Positions 8,196 to 8,623 of a stretch of DNA of 8,623 nt are shown here, in pieces. Source of the stretch: JAUWQU01 sp964605095 (GTDB lineage Bacteria; Planctomycetota; Phycisphaerae; SM23-33); assembly GCA_964605095.1 (NCBI GenBank), contig CAZSBS010000214.1, positions 1-8,623 of the forward strand. The letters are read 5' to 3'. Every line of letters begins with the position of its first letter. Position 1 is the first letter of the stretch. Made by a program: the position numbers and the translations under genes. Below the pieces are notes generated by a model. It worked only from the letters and a program-made list of their open reading frames with translations. It made no database searches and was not told the origin of the DNA.

Positions 8196-8339
8196 CAGGG
8201 ATGCAGGGGACAAGATAAGAAACGAAGAAGATAGCAAAGATAAACGCAGATGAACGCAGACAAGAGAAGCATTCCTTACGCTTCTATCCGCGTTCATCTG
8301 CGTTTATCTTTGCCATGGGTTATTTCTCCGTATCCCTGC
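8195..8339. repeat. Nested inverted repeat, REP- or MITE-like hairpin element
   Basis: Three nested pairs of arms are visible. The outer pair is GCAGGGAT (8195-8202) with ATCCCTGC (8332-8339). The main pair is a perfect 24-bp match, 8234-8257 with 8290-8313. The inner pair is AGAAGC (8265-8270) with GCTTCT (8280-8285) around a 9-base loop. The main arm is itself built on a 10-bp near-duplication, TAAACGCAGA then TGAACGCAGA (8241-8260). AT content is higher than in the neighbouring genes. No ORF of its own is convincing. From memory, sequences with the theme 'CGCAGATGAACGCAGA' recur between genes in several bacterial phyla, which suggests a dispersed repeat, but only one copy is in this window. 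It lies between the 54-residue ORF and the Tat-signal gene. Confidence 0.85.
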
Positions 8340-8412
8340 GAAGAATTGCTTCCCGGCGCGCCTAGACTTGCATCGACTGGCCGCGCTCGGTCGGCCTGGA
8401 TTCCGTTGGGAC

Positions 8413-8420
8413 AAAGGAGA
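8413..8420 (+). promoter_or_regulatory. Ribosome-binding site of the Tat-signal gene
   Basis: AAAGGAGA (8413-8420), with the GGAG core ending 6 bases before the ATG at 8426. The 15 bases from 8414 through the start codon recur exactly inside the gene at 8540-8554. Confidence 0.75.
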
Positions 8421-8425
8421 ACGAC

Positions 8426-8623
8426 ATGAGCAAGCGAATGACTCGGCGAGAGGCTATTGCAATGAGCGGCCTTGCGGCGGCAGCCACGGCTGGGACGGTT
8501 CTCACTGCGACCGCCGCTGATAACAGGAAGAACGACATGAAGGAGAACGACATGAAGGAGAACATGAAGATGATGGCACCAGAAAAGGACTTGGCCATGC
8601 TGGGCGGCACCTGGGCCGATGGC
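8426..8623 (+). CDS. Exported protein with Tat-like signal peptide, 3' partial
   Basis: 66 visible codons are open to the window edge. The N-terminus is a twin-arginine-like signal: a basic start (MSKRM), TRREAIA, a weakly hydrophobic Ala/Gly core and a probable cleavage site near ATAA|D (about 30-31). It lacks the usual Phe/Leu after the RR pair, so Tat use is likely but not certain. The segment after cleavage is NDMKENDMKENMKMM, rich in Met, Lys, Glu and Asn and made by a 15-bp sequence duplication. Then APEKDLAMLGGTWADG begins what may be the folded domain. Too little remains to name a family. The Met cluster could bind copper or another soft metal, but that is speculation. The chosen ATG has a strong Shine-Dalgarno site, and there are further in-frame ATGs at 8438, 8462, 8537, 8552, 8564, 8570 and 8573. 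Confidence 0.8.
   Translation, partial: MSKRMTRREAIAMSGLAAAATAGTVLTATAADNRKNDMKENDMKENMKMMAPEKDLAMLGGTWADG
8525..8566 (+). repeat. In-gene tandem repeat copying the gene's own start region
   Basis: AAGGAGAACGACATG occurs exactly at 8540-8554 and also at 8414-8428, where it is the ribosome-binding site plus start codon. A degenerate copy precedes it (8525-8539) and a shortened copy, AAGGAGAACATG, follows it (8555-8566). All copies keep the frame and encode the K-E-N-D-M pattern. Each exact copy has a Shine-Dalgarno core at a normal distance from an in-frame ATG. Confidence 0.85.

Noticed and set aside
7836..8297. 153-codon open frame on the minus strand
   Set aside because: It starts inside the inverted repeat, crosses the small + strand ORF and the palindrome, has no ribosome-binding site, and its composition looks like noise.
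8195..8339. Inverted repeat as a CRISPR array or tRNA
   Set aside because: There is one nested hairpin, not regularly spaced direct repeats, and no cloverleaf or CCA-type ends are visible.

Overview
The window is GC-rich DNA, with most codons ending in G or C. It most likely comes from a planctomycete (Planctomycetota, possibly a Phycisphaerae-like lineage). Two things suggest this: the DXP synthase carries the 'ASIVNG' and 'CESHAV' variants that I associate with planctomycete DXS, and most of the window is one enormous secreted protein of a kind I recall mainly from planctomycetes. The lineage call is inference. The contig contains a 100-N scaffold gap at 4087-4186, so this is probably a draft or metagenome-assembled genome.

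Layout. Positions 1-1476 (+) hold the C-terminal three quarters of dxs, the first enzyme of the MEP isoprenoid pathway, cut by the left window edge. A short convergent spacer (1477-1558) follows, with an inverted repeat around the dxs stop and a 7-bp tandem repeat. Positions 1559-7761 (-) are best read as a single giant gene interrupted by the gap. It has a Sec signal peptide and at least 2032 visible residues: a helical N-terminal part, several beta-rich segments that loosely resemble alpha-2-macroglobulin (MG-type) domains, low-complexity linkers, a second helical part and a beta-rich C-terminus. Its function is unknown. Its start is fixed by a Shine-Dalgarno site and a signal peptide, and a plausible promoter lies just upstream, next to another 7-bp tandem repeat.

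Positions 7762-8425 hold small elements: a hairpin followed by seven T on the + strand, a short palindrome, a possible 54-residue protein gene with a good ribosome-binding site (8031-8195), and a striking 145-bp nested inverted repeat (8195-8339) with perfect 24-bp arms. A new + strand gene begins at 8426 with a twin-arginine-like signal peptide and a Met/Lys/Glu/Asn-rich stretch, and runs off the right edge.

The genes do not form an obvious pathway. dxs is metabolic, and the giant protein and the Tat-type protein look like independent exported proteins. I see no defence system, CRISPR array, transposase, tRNA or rRNA. The most notable items are the giant protein, the long hairpin element, and the duplication of the translation-start sequence inside the last gene.
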